Below are positions 50,846-60,148 of a DNA stretch of 64,000 nucleotides, piece after piece. The notes under the pieces are model-generated. The model was not told the origin of the DNA. It did no database searches and was given only the letters and a program-made list of their open reading frames with translations. The stretch is from JANRKH01 sp964351245 (GTDB lineage Bacteria; Pseudomonadota; Alphaproteobacteria; Rickettsiales; Rickettsiaceae): positions 8,711 to 72,710 of the forward strand of contig CAYGNF010000001.1 of NCBI GenBank assembly GCA_964351245.1. Reading direction: 5' to 3'. Within the stretch, counting starts at the first letter, position 1, and the number at the start of each line of letters is the position of its first letter. The translations under genes and the position numbers were made by a program.

Positions 50846-51577
50846 ATGAAATATTTACTCTTTGTAACATTCCTAACCCTTTCTTTCCTCCTGTCCTGCA
50901 CGTCTGAGGAGCTTAACACAAAAATCAAAATAACAACTTGCGCAGATAACCCTCCTTTTGAATTTGTACAAGATGGAAAGGTGGTGGGTTTTGATATAGA
51001 TCTTGTGACAGAAATTGCAAGAAAATTAGAAAAGCAAGCCGATGTTCAGAATGTAGATTTTACTGGAGTGATTTTATCCTTAGTGACAGGAAGGGCCGAG
51101 ATAGCTATAGCAGCACTTTCTCCTACAGAAGCCAGAGCAAAGAATGTTGATTTTACTATACCCTACTTTGATACTGACATGGCAGTGATATATAGAAATG
51201 ATACTAAAATAGAATCAATCGCAGATTTTGCATCCAAAACTATAGGAGCTCAATTTGGTACCACATGGGCTCAATATGCCGCAGAGATAGCAAAGGATCA
51301 GTCTCTTGCTTCCTCTGTACGCACTTTGCCTGATAATCTTGCATTAGTAAGAGAGTTAATCAATAAAAATGTAGATGTTGTAATTATGGAGCAATATCAG
51401 GCAACAAAATTCTCATCGGAGCAAAAAGGAGTAAATTTATTAATTCTACCTAATACTAATACTAAGTTTGCTATTGCGGTAAAAAAAGATTCTGCTCTTA
51501 CTATTCAAATTAGTAAAATAATAGAAGAATTGTATGAGAATGGATTCATAGAGAGTCTAAAAAATAAATGGTTTTAG
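50846..51577 (+). CDS. Amino-acid ABC transporter substrate-binding lipoprotein
   Basis: A type 3 periplasmic binding protein of about 243 residues. The ATG at 50846 gives a lipoprotein signal ending FLLSC (Cys18) and starts 5 bp after the previous stop; a start at 50786 would lie inside that gene. Family marks: DNPPFEF, GFDIDLVTEIARKL and ALSPTEARAKNVDFT. The permease and ATPase are not adjacent. The ligand is probably a polar amino acid. Confidence 0.88.
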   Translation: MKYLLFVTFLTLSFLLSCTSEELNTKIKITTCADNPPFEFVQDGKVVGFDIDLVTEIARKLEKQADVQNVDFTGVILSLVTGRAEIAIAALSPTEARAKNVDFTIPYFDTDMAVIYRNDTKIESIADFASKTIGAQFGTTWAQYAAEIAKDQSLASSVRTLPDNLALVRELINKNVDVVIMEQYQATKFSSEQKGVNLLILPNTNTKFAIAVKKDSALTIQISKIIEELYENGFIESLKNKWF

Positions 51578-51586
51578 TGGTTATTC

Positions 51587-52057
51587 ATGGACCAAAATCA
51601 TTTCAAGGAAATTCTATCTAGATATCCAACGGGAGTCACAATTGTTACTACTTTTTTTGAGGGAAAGGAATATGGTCTGACAGCGAATTCTGTTGCGTCA
51701 GTATCACTTGAGCCACCATTATTATTGTTTTGTATAAATAAAAATTCAATGAGTTATAATGCACTGTGTAACTCAGATAATTTTGCAATAAATTTTCTTG
51801 CGAGTCATCAAGAAGATCTTGCAATCAACTTTGCAACTCCAGGTGCATCAAAGTTTATGTCAGCAAAATATACTAAATCGGATTATGAAATCCCAGTTTT
51901 TGATGATGCGGTTGCTTATATCATACTAAAAAATTATAAAATTTTTGATGCAGGAGACCATTCCATTATCATTGGCAGAACGCAGAAGGGTTACATCAAT
52001 CAAAATATTCTTAATCCTCTTGGATATATAAATAGAAAATTTGTGGAAATAAAATAA
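51587..52057 (+). CDS. Flavin reductase family protein
   Basis: A 156-residue FMN-binding split-barrel protein: RYPTGVTIVTT, GLTANSVASVSLEPPLLLFC, and AINFLASHQEDLA. Family members reduce flavin with NAD(P)H, often to feed a monooxygenase; no partner gene is next to it. It starts 9 bp after the binding-protein gene and is followed by a short terminator. Confidence 0.85.
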   Translation: MDQNHFKEILSRYPTGVTIVTTFFEGKEYGLTANSVASVSLEPPLLLFCINKNSMSYNALCNSDNFAINFLASHQEDLAINFATPGASKFMSAKYTKSDYEIPVFDDAVAYIILKNYKIFDAGDHSIIIGRTQKGYINQNILNPLGYINRKFVEIK

Positions 52058-52067
52058 ACAAATCCCT

Positions 52068-52091
52068 AAAAGCTGTATATATAGCTTTTTT
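52068..52091 (+). terminator. Rho-independent terminator after the flavin reductase gene
   Basis: AAAAGCT, an 8-base loop, AGCTTTT and further T residues, 11 bp after the stop. The stem is short and AT-rich, so efficiency may be modest. Confidence 0.6.
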
Positions 52092-52131
52092 GAGTTGTCA
52101 TTAATGTTTCTGCAAAATAAGTAAAAAACAC

Positions 52132-52160
52132 TTGCAATCGAAATATTTTAGTACGATAAT
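52132..52160 (+). promoter_or_regulatory. ctrA distal promoter candidate (P1)
   Basis: TTGCAA (52132-52137) and GATAAT (52155-52160) with a 17-bp spacer, about 146 bp upstream of the ctrA ATG. Confidence 0.5.
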
Positions 52161-52202
52161 ATCCTGGTTTAAAGCTTAATAAGGAAAATTTGCTACATAT
52201 AG

Positions 52203-52231
52203 TTGTTTAAATTCAGAGTGTTTGGTATGAT
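52203..52231 (+). promoter_or_regulatory. ctrA proximal promoter candidate (P2)
   Basis: TTGTTT (52203-52208) and TATGAT (52226-52231) with a 17-bp spacer, about 75 bp upstream of the ctrA ATG. Confidence 0.5.
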
Positions 52232-52306
52232 ACAAAAATCTTTTTCTTTACAATTATAATCAAAAACCTTATTAACAAAGTATAACAATTTACTTATAGG
52301 AAAAAT

Positions 52307-53017
52307 ATGAGAGTTTTATTAATAGAAGATGACCCGAGTACAGCTCGCTCTGTAGAGCTTGCTCTTACTTCGGAGGGGATAATATGTGATATAGCCGAAC
52401 TTGGTGAAGATGGTCTTGAAATCGCAAAAGTATATAATTATGACATTGCTATTTTAGATCTGATGTTGCCAGATATTGATGGTTATGAGGTATTACTCAG
52501 GCTCAGATCTGCGAAAGTAAAGATTCCTATCCTCATTCTTTCTGGACTTTCTTCTGCTGATCAAAAAATTAAAGGCCTTGGGTTTGGCGCTGATGATTAT
52601 TTAACCAAACCATTCAATAAAGGTGAGTTAATAGCAAGAATCCAGGCGATAGTAAGAAGATCTAAGGGGCACTCAGAGTCAGTAATACGATTCGATAAAG
52701 TGGCCATTAATTTAGATACAAGAATAGTTGAAGTTGACGGCAGACCAGTTCATCTTACAAACAAGGAATATGCTATACTCGAGCTACTTGCGATGAGAAA
52801 AGGTACAGTCCTAACAAAAGAAATGTTTCTAAATCATTTATACGGCGGTATGGATGAGCCAGAAATTAAGATCATAGATGTATTTGTATGTAAATTGCGC
52901 AAAAAGCTAGCGGATTTAGCCGGGGGTACTAACTATATTGAAACTATATGGGGTAGAGGGTATATGCTAAAAGATTTTGAGTTTTTTGATAGCGGACTTA
53001 CTCACCAAAGCGCTTAA
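52307..53017 (+). CDS. ctrA: Cell-cycle response regulator CtrA
   Basis: An OmpR-class regulator of 236 residues: receiver domain with DD at 8-9, phospho-acceptor Asp51 in [13 protein letters not shown], and Lys in [12 protein letters not shown]-binding winged helix from about 125 with [13 protein letters not shown] and WGRGYML. The sequence matches alphaproteobacterial CtrA, the master regulator of the cell cycle, here alongside PopZ and ParB genes. The two promoter candidates upstream recall the two-promoter control of Caulobacter ctrA. Confidence 0.94.
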   Translation: MRVLLIEDDPSTARSVELALTSEGIICDIAELGEDGLEIAKVYNYDIAILDLMLPDIDGYEVLLRLRSAKVKIPILILSGLSSADQKIKGLGFGADDYLTKPFNKGELIARIQAIVRRSKGHSESVIRFDKVAINLDTRIVEVDGRPVHLTNKEYAILELLAMRKGTVLTKEMFLNHLYGGMDEPEIKIIDVFVCKLRKKLADLAGGTNYIETIWGRGYMLKDFEFFDSGLTHQSA

Positions 53018-53398
53018 TCTAATATACTTAGAGAGAGTTGAGAGTTACAGTAACTAGAACCTTGATTAAATATTATGAGAGATTTTATTGATAAGTCCTT
53101 TAGTGCAAATTCAATATCTTGAGAATAATGATTTACTATAACTCTCTACAAAAGTCCTAACTGATTCTTGTGTTATATAGATTTTATATAATCTATTACT
53201 TGCATCAATAAGTATAACTTCATCTTAGGGGTAAAATTTAGTAAATAAACTAAGGTTCAGTTATTAAGATACATAATATACTCATCAGTTGAGCAAACAA
53301 CATAAATGCATATTTAATTTGGTGAAGTAACTTAAACGGGATATGTGTATCATTTTCTTGTAAAGTAGTAGATCAGCAATGATAAAAAGTGTTTTAGG
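53018..53398. other. Intergenic region between ctrA and the mreD-like gene
   Basis: A 381-bp spacer without a gene. It holds one clean inverted repeat, ATAGATT/AATCTAT with loop TTATAT (53177-53196), without a following T-run. A possible promoter for the mreD-like gene is TTGTAA, 16 bp, TGATAA near 53359-53386. Confidence 0.4.
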
Positions 53399-53896
53399 AT
53401 GTTAGGAGTCAGATTGTCTAATACTAGTAAATTTAAAAACAATATTTTATTTATACTTATATTATCTATAGTATCTCTACTAGAGCTTATTGTATGTGGA
53501 CTTGGAATACTTAGCGCTTACATTCCTAACTCTATGTTAAGCATAGTATTGAGCTTTGGCTTTTTAAACCCTCCAAGTCTGCTTGTTGTAGTTGTGTGTG
53601 TGATTTTAGTAGATATGGTATTTTTTACAGATGCTATACTTATGCATTCTTCTATACTCGTGGCTTATATATTCATTTCATCGTCGGTACTGAAAGGAAA
53701 TATGAAATATAGAAATTTTCATATAATATTTTCTTGGCTTATTACTACTGTTCTTTATTCCACAAAAATTTTGTGGCTATACCTTGTTGATCAGAGACAA
53801 GATGTCATACTCTTAGCCATAAAAATGCTGATTACAATAATATTTTTTCCAGTATTTTACCTTATTACAGGTAAACTTATAAAATTACTTAAATGA
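53399..53896 (+). CDS. mreD: Rod shape-determining protein MreD-like
   Basis: A 165-residue membrane protein with about five hydrophobic segments. The call rests on size, topology and position: it overlaps the PBP2 gene by 4 bp (ATGA), as mreD does in many alphaproteobacteria. MreD is part of the elongasome that organises lateral wall growth. Sequence similarity visible by eye is weak. Confidence 0.65.
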   Translation: MLGVRLSNTSKFKNNILFILILSIVSLLELIVCGLGILSAYIPNSMLSIVLSFGFLNPPSLLVVVVCVILVDMVFFTDAILMHSSILVAYIFISSSVLKGNMKYRNFHIIFSWLITTVLYSTKILWLYLVDQRQDVILLAIKMLITIIFFPVFYLITGKLIKLLK

Positions 53897-55674
53897 TCAA
53901 TAATGATATAACAAGAAATCATTTAGTAACTAGAAGAACTTTTTTACTACAAACTAGTAAAATGAGTTTGTTTTTTTTGTTAATCTCCAGAATATTTTAT
54001 CTTCAATTATACAAGGGATCTGACTATAAAATTTTATCAGATAAAAATAGGCTCAGTCTGATATTACTACCTTCCTTAAGAGGAATGATACTCGATAGAT
54101 ATGGAGTTGTCATCGCTGAAAATAAATCATGCTTTCTAATTAAGATAGACAAAAGACTTGAGAAAAATTATATCAAGTCCGCTGAAAGACTTTTTGATAT
54201 TCTGGATTTAGAACAAAATATTCGTAATGAATTATTATTACAAATTAAAAAAACAAACAAAAGATTACCAATTACATTAATAAAAAATGCTTCTTGGCCT
54301 CAAATTGCAAAGGTTGAAGAAAATATTATATTACTACCTGGTATATATGTTGAGCAGAGCCAGATAAGGGATTATCATATACCCCTATCTTTTGCTCATA
54401 TTACTGGATATGTAGGTAAAATATCTGAAGATGAGTTGATGGGTGATGGAGCTTATAGTTCGATGCAATTTAATGTTGGCAAATCTGGATTAGAAAAACA
54501 TTATGAAAAAAATCTAGTAGGCGAAATAGGGTATAAAAAAATTGAAATAGATGCCAGAGGTCTTTATATCAGAGAGATAGAAAGGCAAGAAGCGATTAAT
54601 GGCACGAATCTTGAATTAAATATTGATGCTAGATTACAAGAATTTATATACGGATTACTGCCTGAAGAAGGGGGTTCTGCTCTTGTAATGAATATTGAAA
54701 ATGGTGATCTAGTATCATGTGTTTCAAAGAGAGCATTTGATCCAAATGAATTTGCTTCAGGAATAAGTAGTAAATCTTGGGCAAAAGTAAGGAATGATTC
54801 TTATAAGCCTCTAATCAATAAAATATGTTGCGCGCAATATCCTCCTGGATCACCATTTAAATTAATCACGATATTAGCTTCTCTGGAAGCAGGCGTCTCT
54901 ACTACACAAAAATTCAATTGCAGAGGATTTATAGAGCTAGGCCACAGGAGGTTTTCTTGCTGGAAAAAAGAGGGGCATGGTTATATTGATATGACCGAAG
55001 CAATCAAGCAATCTTGCAATTGCTATATGTTTAATATTAGCAAAATAATTAAAGTAGATAAGATATTAGAAGTTGCACGAAGATTTGGTTTTGGCGAGAA
55101 GACTGGTATAGATTTACCGCACGAACTTCCTGGTTTTATTCCAGATACAGCTTGGAGAATTAAAAATTTTAAGTTTGATTGGAATTTAGGTGATAGTTTT
55201 AATATTGCAATAGGTCAAGGACCCATTCTTGTCACTCCTATTCAGCTTGGAGTCATGGCATCTAGTTTTGCTAGCGGAAAAACAATAGTAAGGCCACGTA
55301 TCGCAAGAGATGCTGCAATTGTAAGATCTAATCTTGATATTTCTTCTCATCACATGGATTTTATCAAAGATGCCATGAGAAAAACTGTCAATGAGCCAGG
55401 AGGATCTGCTTTTTATAACAGATCAAGTATATTGAACTTTGCAGGTAAAACAGGAACATCTCAGGTAATATGTAAAAAAAATGCTCAAGATGATTTAAGT
55501 AGAAGTAGCATTGCTTGGGAAAGGCGAAATCATGCATTATTTTCTGGTTTTTTTCCTGCGCAAGAGCCAAAATATGCTGTGTCTATTATTATCGATCATG
55601 GTGGTGCTGGGGCCAGGGTGGCCTCTCCTATCGCAAGGAAGATAGTCGAATTTTGTCACTCATACAATGTGTAG
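53893..55674 (+). CDS. mrdA: Penicillin-binding protein 2
   Basis: PBP2 is the transpeptidase of the elongasome. The 593-residue protein has an N-terminal membrane anchor (about 18-40), the pedestal with GYVGKISEDEL and GKSGLEKHYEKNL, and the transpeptidase motifs S-x-x-K as SPFK (Ser320), SCN at 374-376, and KTGTS from Lys519. The residue after the active serine is Pro where Thr is common. All catalytic motifs are present, so the cell probably still cross-links peptidoglycan. Confidence 0.93.
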   Translation: MINNDITRNHLVTRRTFLLQTSKMSLFFLLISRIFYLQLYKGSDYKILSDKNRLSLILLPSLRGMILDRYGVVIAENKSCFLIKIDKRLEKNYIKSAERLFDILDLEQNIRNELLLQIKKTNKRLPITLIKNASWPQIAKVEENIILLPGIYVEQSQIRDYHIPLSFAHITGYVGKISEDELMGDGAYSSMQFNVGKSGLEKHYEKNLVGEIGYKKIEIDARGLYIREIERQEAINGTNLELNIDARLQEFIYGLLPEEGGSALVMNIENGDLVSCVSKRAFDPNEFASGISSKSWAKVRNDSYKPLINKICCAQYPPGSPFKLITILASLEAGVSTTQKFNCRGFIELGHRRFSCWKKEGHGYIDMTEAIKQSCNCYMFNISKIIKVDKILEVARRFGFGEKTGIDLPHELPGFIPDTAWRIKNFKFDWNLGDSFNIAIGQGPILVTPIQLGVMASSFASGKTIVRPRIARDAAIVRSNLDISSHHMDFIKDAMRKTVNEPGGSAFYNRSSILNFAGKTGTSQVICKKNAQDDLSRSSIAWERRNHALFSGFFPAQEPKYAVSIIIDHGGAGARVASPIARKIVEFCHSYNV

Positions 55675-55689
55675 TAAGTATCAGATACT

Positions 55690-56568
55690 TCATTTACTCT
55701 TAGGCTTTGATAATACTTCTATTATGTCATCAAGTTGTACATAACTATTAAATTCTATAGTGATCTTACCTGCAGAGCCGTTATTTAGGATACTGACCTT
55801 AAGGCCTAGTATCTCACTCAATGATGCTTCAAGAGACTCTAAATCACTACTTATGGTTTTTTTGCTTAGGGACCTTGCATCGACTGAGTTATGCTTTAAT
55901 GTAGATGCAAAACTTTTAACCAAGTCTTCTGTTTTTCTAACACTGAGATCCTTGTGCACAATTTCTTTTGCTAGTAATTCTATTTTTTCATGACCTGCTA
56001 TCACTTTTGCGTGGCCAAAACTAATTTTACCCTCAATTAAATATTTTTTTATAGAGTCAGGCATGGATTTTATTCTTAGCATGTTAGCAACATGGCTTCT
56101 ACTTTTACCTAGAGATTTAGATAGTTGCTCTTGACTATAATTATATTTATTCATCAATTCATAGTAAGCCGATGATTCTTCTACTGAGTTTAAATTTTGT
56201 CTTTGTATGTTCTCTATTAAAGCCTGCTCTGCTAATTCTTTATCGTCTAAGTCTTTAACCATAACGGGTACTTCATCAAGACCAGATAGTAGAGCGGCCC
56301 TCCATCGTCTTTCCCCAGCGATAATTTGATATTTATTCGTGGTCTTATTTTTGCGAACTATAATAGGCTGTATAATTCCATGCTGCGCTATAGAAGATGC
56401 AAGTTCTGCAATCGCATCTTCATCAAAAATTTTTCTAGGCTGAAAAGGATTTGGCTCTATATCCTTAATATTCATAAGAAAAGCCCCGTATGACTTCTTA
56501 TCTGAATCAGAATCTATTTGTTGGCCTATTAGGGCTGCAAGTCCTCTACCAAGTCCTTTATTTTTCAC
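55690..56568 (-). CDS. parB: Chromosome partitioning protein ParB
   Basis: ParB loads on parS sites and works with ParA to segregate the origin. The 292-residue protein has KGLGRGLAALI at the start, the CTPase/nuclease-like motif IIAGERRWRAA, LIENIQRQNLN, a helix-turn-helix (LSKSLGKSRSHVANMLR), and a C-terminal dimer domain. The start is GTG and the gene overlaps the upstream dehydratase gene by 11 bp. parA, the usual neighbour, is absent. I found no full parS site in the window. Confidence 0.94.
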   Translation of the reverse strand: MKNKGLGRGLAALIGQQIDSDSDKKSYGAFLMNIKDIEPNPFQPRKIFDEDAIAELASSIAQHGIIQPIIVRKNKTTNKYQIIAGERRWRAALLSGLDEVPVMVKDLDDKELAEQALIENIQRQNLNSVEESSAYYELMNKYNYSQEQLSKSLGKSRSHVANMLRIKSMPDSIKKYLIEGKISFGHAKVIAGHEKIELLAKEIVHKDLSVRKTEDLVKSFASTLKHNSVDARSLSKKTISSDLESLEASLSEILGLKVSILNNGSAGKITIEFNSYVQLDDIIEVLSKPKSK

Positions 56569-57559
56569 GATGAATCTCCATGGGTAAATCTTCTAATCTA
56601 CGAAGCAAGTAATCTCCTTCAAGTAATTCTGACAATATATTGAGATCTATATTACCACCTGAGATAATAATGAGTATGTTTTTTCTAGCATCTTGGGCCT
56701 TGATCCATTTATACGCACCGGCCATACTAGTTGCGCAAGATGGTTCGCATAATATTTTTAGAAGATGCATTAGCCATATCGTCCAATACTTTATTTCATC
56801 TTCGCTCACTAACACAAAATCATCAAGTTTTTTTATATATTCAAATGTTCTTTTTGATAAACGCAGTGTTCTTAAGCCATCAGCAATTGTATTTGGAGAA
56901 TGGGTAAATTGATATATTTCTCCTGTATTGCGAGATCTATAAGCATCCCCAGCGATTTCTGGCTCTACTCCTATTACCTTAATGCTACTATCAAATCTTT
57001 CTTTTGCAAGATAACATCCAGATAATAAGCCACCGCCTCCGCAAGAAGCAAAAATTGCATCAATTTTATCTTCGGACTGAGTTAATGCCTCAAAGCACAA
57101 AGTTGCATGACCTTCAATAGTACTCATACTATCTGATGGATGAAGATAGTATAGTCCGTTTAAACCATCATAATGCGCTCGATTTTCTGCCTCTATTCTT
57201 GACTGAGTAATGATGATCTGGCCTCCGAAACTTATTGCTTGCTCTTGCTTGACTCTGCATGTGTTTGATGGCAAATATATTCTTGCATTAATGTTTAGTA
57301 ATTTGGCGCAATAAGCTACAGCAATTCCGTGATTGCCAGTAGAATAGGTAACTACATGAGGAGGTAACTCCCCTCTCTCTTTTAGAGATAGGAGGTGATT
57401 TAAAGCCCCCCTAATTTTAAATGCCCCAGTTTTCTGCAGTCCCTCAGCTTTGAATACAAAATTATGTCCAAAGATTGAGTTTAATCTTTGTGATGTAATG
57501 AGAGGTGTTTTGTGCAAAAATGGTGCTAAACGCTCTTGGGCTTTTTCTATTTGCGACAT
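56558..57559 (-). CDS. Threonine/serine dehydratase-like PLP enzyme
   Basis: A 333-residue fold-type II PLP enzyme: LQKTGAFKIRGAL with the PLP lysine, STGNHGIAVAY, and the phosphate-binding loop SCGGGGLLSG. It lacks the C-terminal regulatory domain of biosynthetic IlvA, so it resembles catabolic threonine dehydratase or serine racemase. It overlaps parB, so the two are co-transcribed; a functional link is not evident. No other isoleucine genes are nearby. Confidence 0.85.
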   Translation of the reverse strand: MSQIEKAQERLAPFLHKTPLITSQRLNSIFGHNFVFKAEGLQKTGAFKIRGALNHLLSLKERGELPPHVVTYSTGNHGIAVAYCAKLLNINARIYLPSNTCRVKQEQAISFGGQIIITQSRIEAENRAHYDGLNGLYYLHPSDSMSTIEGHATLCFEALTQSEDKIDAIFASCGGGGLLSGCYLAKERFDSSIKVIGVEPEIAGDAYRSRNTGEIYQFTHSPNTIADGLRTLRLSKRTFEYIKKLDDFVLVSEDEIKYWTIWLMHLLKILCEPSCATSMAGAYKWIKAQDARKNILIIISGGNIDLNILSELLEGDYLLRRLEDLPMEIHREK

Positions 57560-57599
57560 ATTGAAAATTATTTAGTAGTAGTAATTTAGACTTATTGCA

Positions 57600-57628
57600 C
57601 TTGAAATGACTAATGCTAGACATTATAT
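57600..57628 (+). promoter_or_regulatory. Heat-shock type promoter of lon
   Basis: CTTGAAA (57600-57606) with ATTATAT (57622-57628), that is CTTG, 18 bp, then a box close to the alphaproteobacterial RpoH -10 (CYTATnT). It is 105 bp before the lon ATG. The -35 is perfect; the -10 is approximate. Confidence 0.5.
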
Positions 57629-57733
57629 TGATATAAAATACATTAGTCCAATGACAAATTGTGATACACTAGAATAAAATAAGTAAAAATTACTTACTTG
57701 ATACTAGAAATAACTTTTAATACTAGGTATAAA

Positions 57734-60127
57734 ATGATACATGAATCTACGCTTCCACTGATTGCGCTAAAGGATGTAGTGCTTTTCCCTGGCATGATAG
57801 CGCCAATATATGTAGGACGCGAGAGGTCTATCAAAGCAATAGAAAGTGCAAGGTCAGGTAATACTGATTTATTTCTCACGACTCAGATTAACTCTAGTGA
57901 CGAAAATCCCAAAATCTCAAATTTATATACTGTAGGTTTGCTAGGTAAGTTATCACAAGTAATTAAGCTCCCGAATAATCATTTAAAAATATTAGTTGAT
58001 GTTACGCACAGAACTCAGCTCAAAAATATAACTTATAATAACGTATATTTAGCAGCATCTGGCACTATACTACAAGATGAGGAAATATTTGATATTGAGG
58101 ATCTCAGCGCGGCATCATCTCAGCTTGTGATCAATTTTTCTGAATATGTCAGAATGAATAAGCGAATAAACCCTGAAGTACTCAATGCGTTTGCTGATCA
58201 AAAAAATCCAGCACATATCACAAATTTAGTATCATCTCATTTGACATGTAAAATTCCCGAGAAACAAAATCTACTCGAGACTCTGGATATTGCGGATAGA
58301 ATCGAAAAATTAGATTCTCTTATACAAGCAGAGATGACTGCGATGCATACAGAGCAGGTAATAAGCCAGCGAGTAAAAAAACAAATTGAAAAATCCCAGA
58401 GAGATTACTATCTCAATGAGCAAATGAAGGCTATTCAAAAAGAGATGGGTGACCAAGATAATTCAGACTCAGGAGAATTTGAGAAAAAAATTAATAGCCT
58501 CAGTCTTTCTAAAGACGCTAAAGAAAAAGCGCAGAGTGAATTAAAAAAGCTTAAAACCATGAACCCTATGTCTTCAGAATCTGGCGTAGTTAGAAATTAC
58601 CTAGAGATTTTATTAGGGCTTCCATGGGGTATTTGCGATAATACTAAGCTCAGTGTAACAAAAGCAGAAACTATCTTAAATAGAGATCATCACGGTCTTG
58701 AAAAAGTCAAAGATAGAATATTGGAATATTTATCTGTGTTACAGAGGTCTAAAAAAATCAAAGGTACGATATTATGTCTAGTAGGCCCTCCTGGCGTCGG
58801 AAAAACATCTCTTGTAAAATCTATAGCAGAAGCAATGGGTAGACAATATATCAAATTCTCCTTAGGGGGCATAAAAGATGAATCTGAAATCAGGGGGCAT
58901 AGAAGAACTTATCTAGGCTCTATGCCTGGCAAAATATTAAATCTTATCAAAAAAGCCAAAACCTCGAATCCTGTTATGCTGCTTGACGAAATAGATAAAA
59001 TGAGCTCAGACTTTAGAGGTGATCCATCTTCTGCAATGCTAGAGGTTTTAGATCCAGAGCAAAATTCACATTTTTCAGATCATTATCTAGAAGTAGAATA
59101 TGATTTATCAAATGTTGTATTTATTGCAACTGCAAATACACTCGAGATGCCAAGGCCGCTGCTTGATAGACTTGAAATTATAAGAGTTTCAGGTTATATT
59201 GAAGATGAAAAGATGCATATAGCAAAACAACATTTACTGCCTAAAATATTTGAGCGTCATAGTATCAAAAAGGGAGAATTGTCTATAGAAGACTCAGCAT
59301 TACTAGATATCATTAGGTATTATACAAAAGAATCGGGGGTGCGTAACCTTGAAAGAGAATTATCTAAGGTAGCACGAAAAGCTTTGCGTAAAATTCTGAC
59401 AGATCGAACTACCACTTCCATCAATATCGCATATAAGGATTTAGAGGAATATTTAGGGGTGCGTAAGTATAAATTTGGAGAATCTGAAACCGAAGATCAG
59501 ATTGGGCTGACTACTGGCCTTGCATATACTGAAGTTGGAGGCGAGACATTATCTATTGAAGCGGTACTTGTCCCGGGTAAAGGAGAAATAAAGGCTACTG
59601 GTAAACTTGGGGACATAATGAAAGAATCTAGCCAGGCTGCTTTTAGTTACCTAAGATCGGAGGCTGCTAATTTAGGTATAGATATTAGCGTACTAGAAAA
59701 ATATGATATACACCTACATGTACCAGAAGGAGCAGTACCAAAAGATGGTCCATCAGCTGGAATAGGGATATTTACCACCCTGGCCTCTTTATTGACTGGC
59801 ATCCCCGTCAGAAAAGATGTAGCAATGACTGGTGAGATTACTTTAAAGGGCAAGGTACTTCCTATTGGGGGATTAAAGGAAAAATTACTTGCTGCGTCGC
59901 GCGCAGGTATCAAAACTGTCATCATACCAGTTGAGAATATTAAGGATCTCAAGGATATTCCGGATGTAATTAAACGTAATATTGATATCGTGCCTGTAAG
60001 TAAGGCTAATGAGGTGATACCAATATCACTAGTACAAATGCTGAATGATACAAGTCCGAGCGTGACAAAAAATCATACATCTTTTATAGAAGGCAAGGAA
60101 ATTACAGATCAGTATGTACGTACATAA
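57734..60127 (+). CDS. lon: ATP-dependent protease Lon
   Basis: Lon degrades misfolded and regulatory proteins. The chosen ATG (57734) gives the usual N-terminus (LPLIALKDVVLFPGMIAPI); an upstream start adds 12 residues not typical of Lon. About 797 residues: LAN domain, coiled-coil, AAA+ domain with GPPGVGKTSLVKS and LLDEIDKM, and the protease domain with catalytic Ser in KDGPSAGIGI and Lys in GGLKEKLLAA. A heat-shock type promoter lies upstream. In Caulobacter Lon degrades cell-cycle regulators. Confidence 0.97.
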   Translation: MIHESTLPLIALKDVVLFPGMIAPIYVGRERSIKAIESARSGNTDLFLTTQINSSDENPKISNLYTVGLLGKLSQVIKLPNNHLKILVDVTHRTQLKNITYNNVYLAASGTILQDEEIFDIEDLSAASSQLVINFSEYVRMNKRINPEVLNAFADQKNPAHITNLVSSHLTCKIPEKQNLLETLDIADRIEKLDSLIQAEMTAMHTEQVISQRVKKQIEKSQRDYYLNEQMKAIQKEMGDQDNSDSGEFEKKINSLSLSKDAKEKAQSELKKLKTMNPMSSESGVVRNYLEILLGLPWGICDNTKLSVTKAETILNRDHHGLEKVKDRILEYLSVLQRSKKIKGTILCLVGPPGVGKTSLVKSIAEAMGRQYIKFSLGGIKDESEIRGHRRTYLGSMPGKILNLIKKAKTSNPVMLLDEIDKMSSDFRGDPSSAMLEVLDPEQNSHFSDHYLEVEYDLSNVVFIATANTLEMPRPLLDRLEIIRVSGYIEDEKMHIAKQHLLPKIFERHSIKKGELSIEDSALLDIIRYYTKESGVRNLERELSKVARKALRKILTDRTTTSINIAYKDLEEYLGVRKYKFGESETEDQIGLTTGLAYTEVGGETLSIEAVLVPGKGEIKATGKLGDIMKESSQAAFSYLRSEAANLGIDISVLEKYDIHLHVPEGAVPKDGPSAGIGIFTTLASLLTGIPVRKDVAMTGEITLKGKVLPIGGLKEKLLAASRAGIKTVIIPVENIKDLKDIPDVIKRNIDIVPVSKANEVIPISLVQMLNDTSPSVTKNHTSFIEGKEITDQYVRT

Positions 60128-60148
60128 CATATATTGGACTCAATAAGA

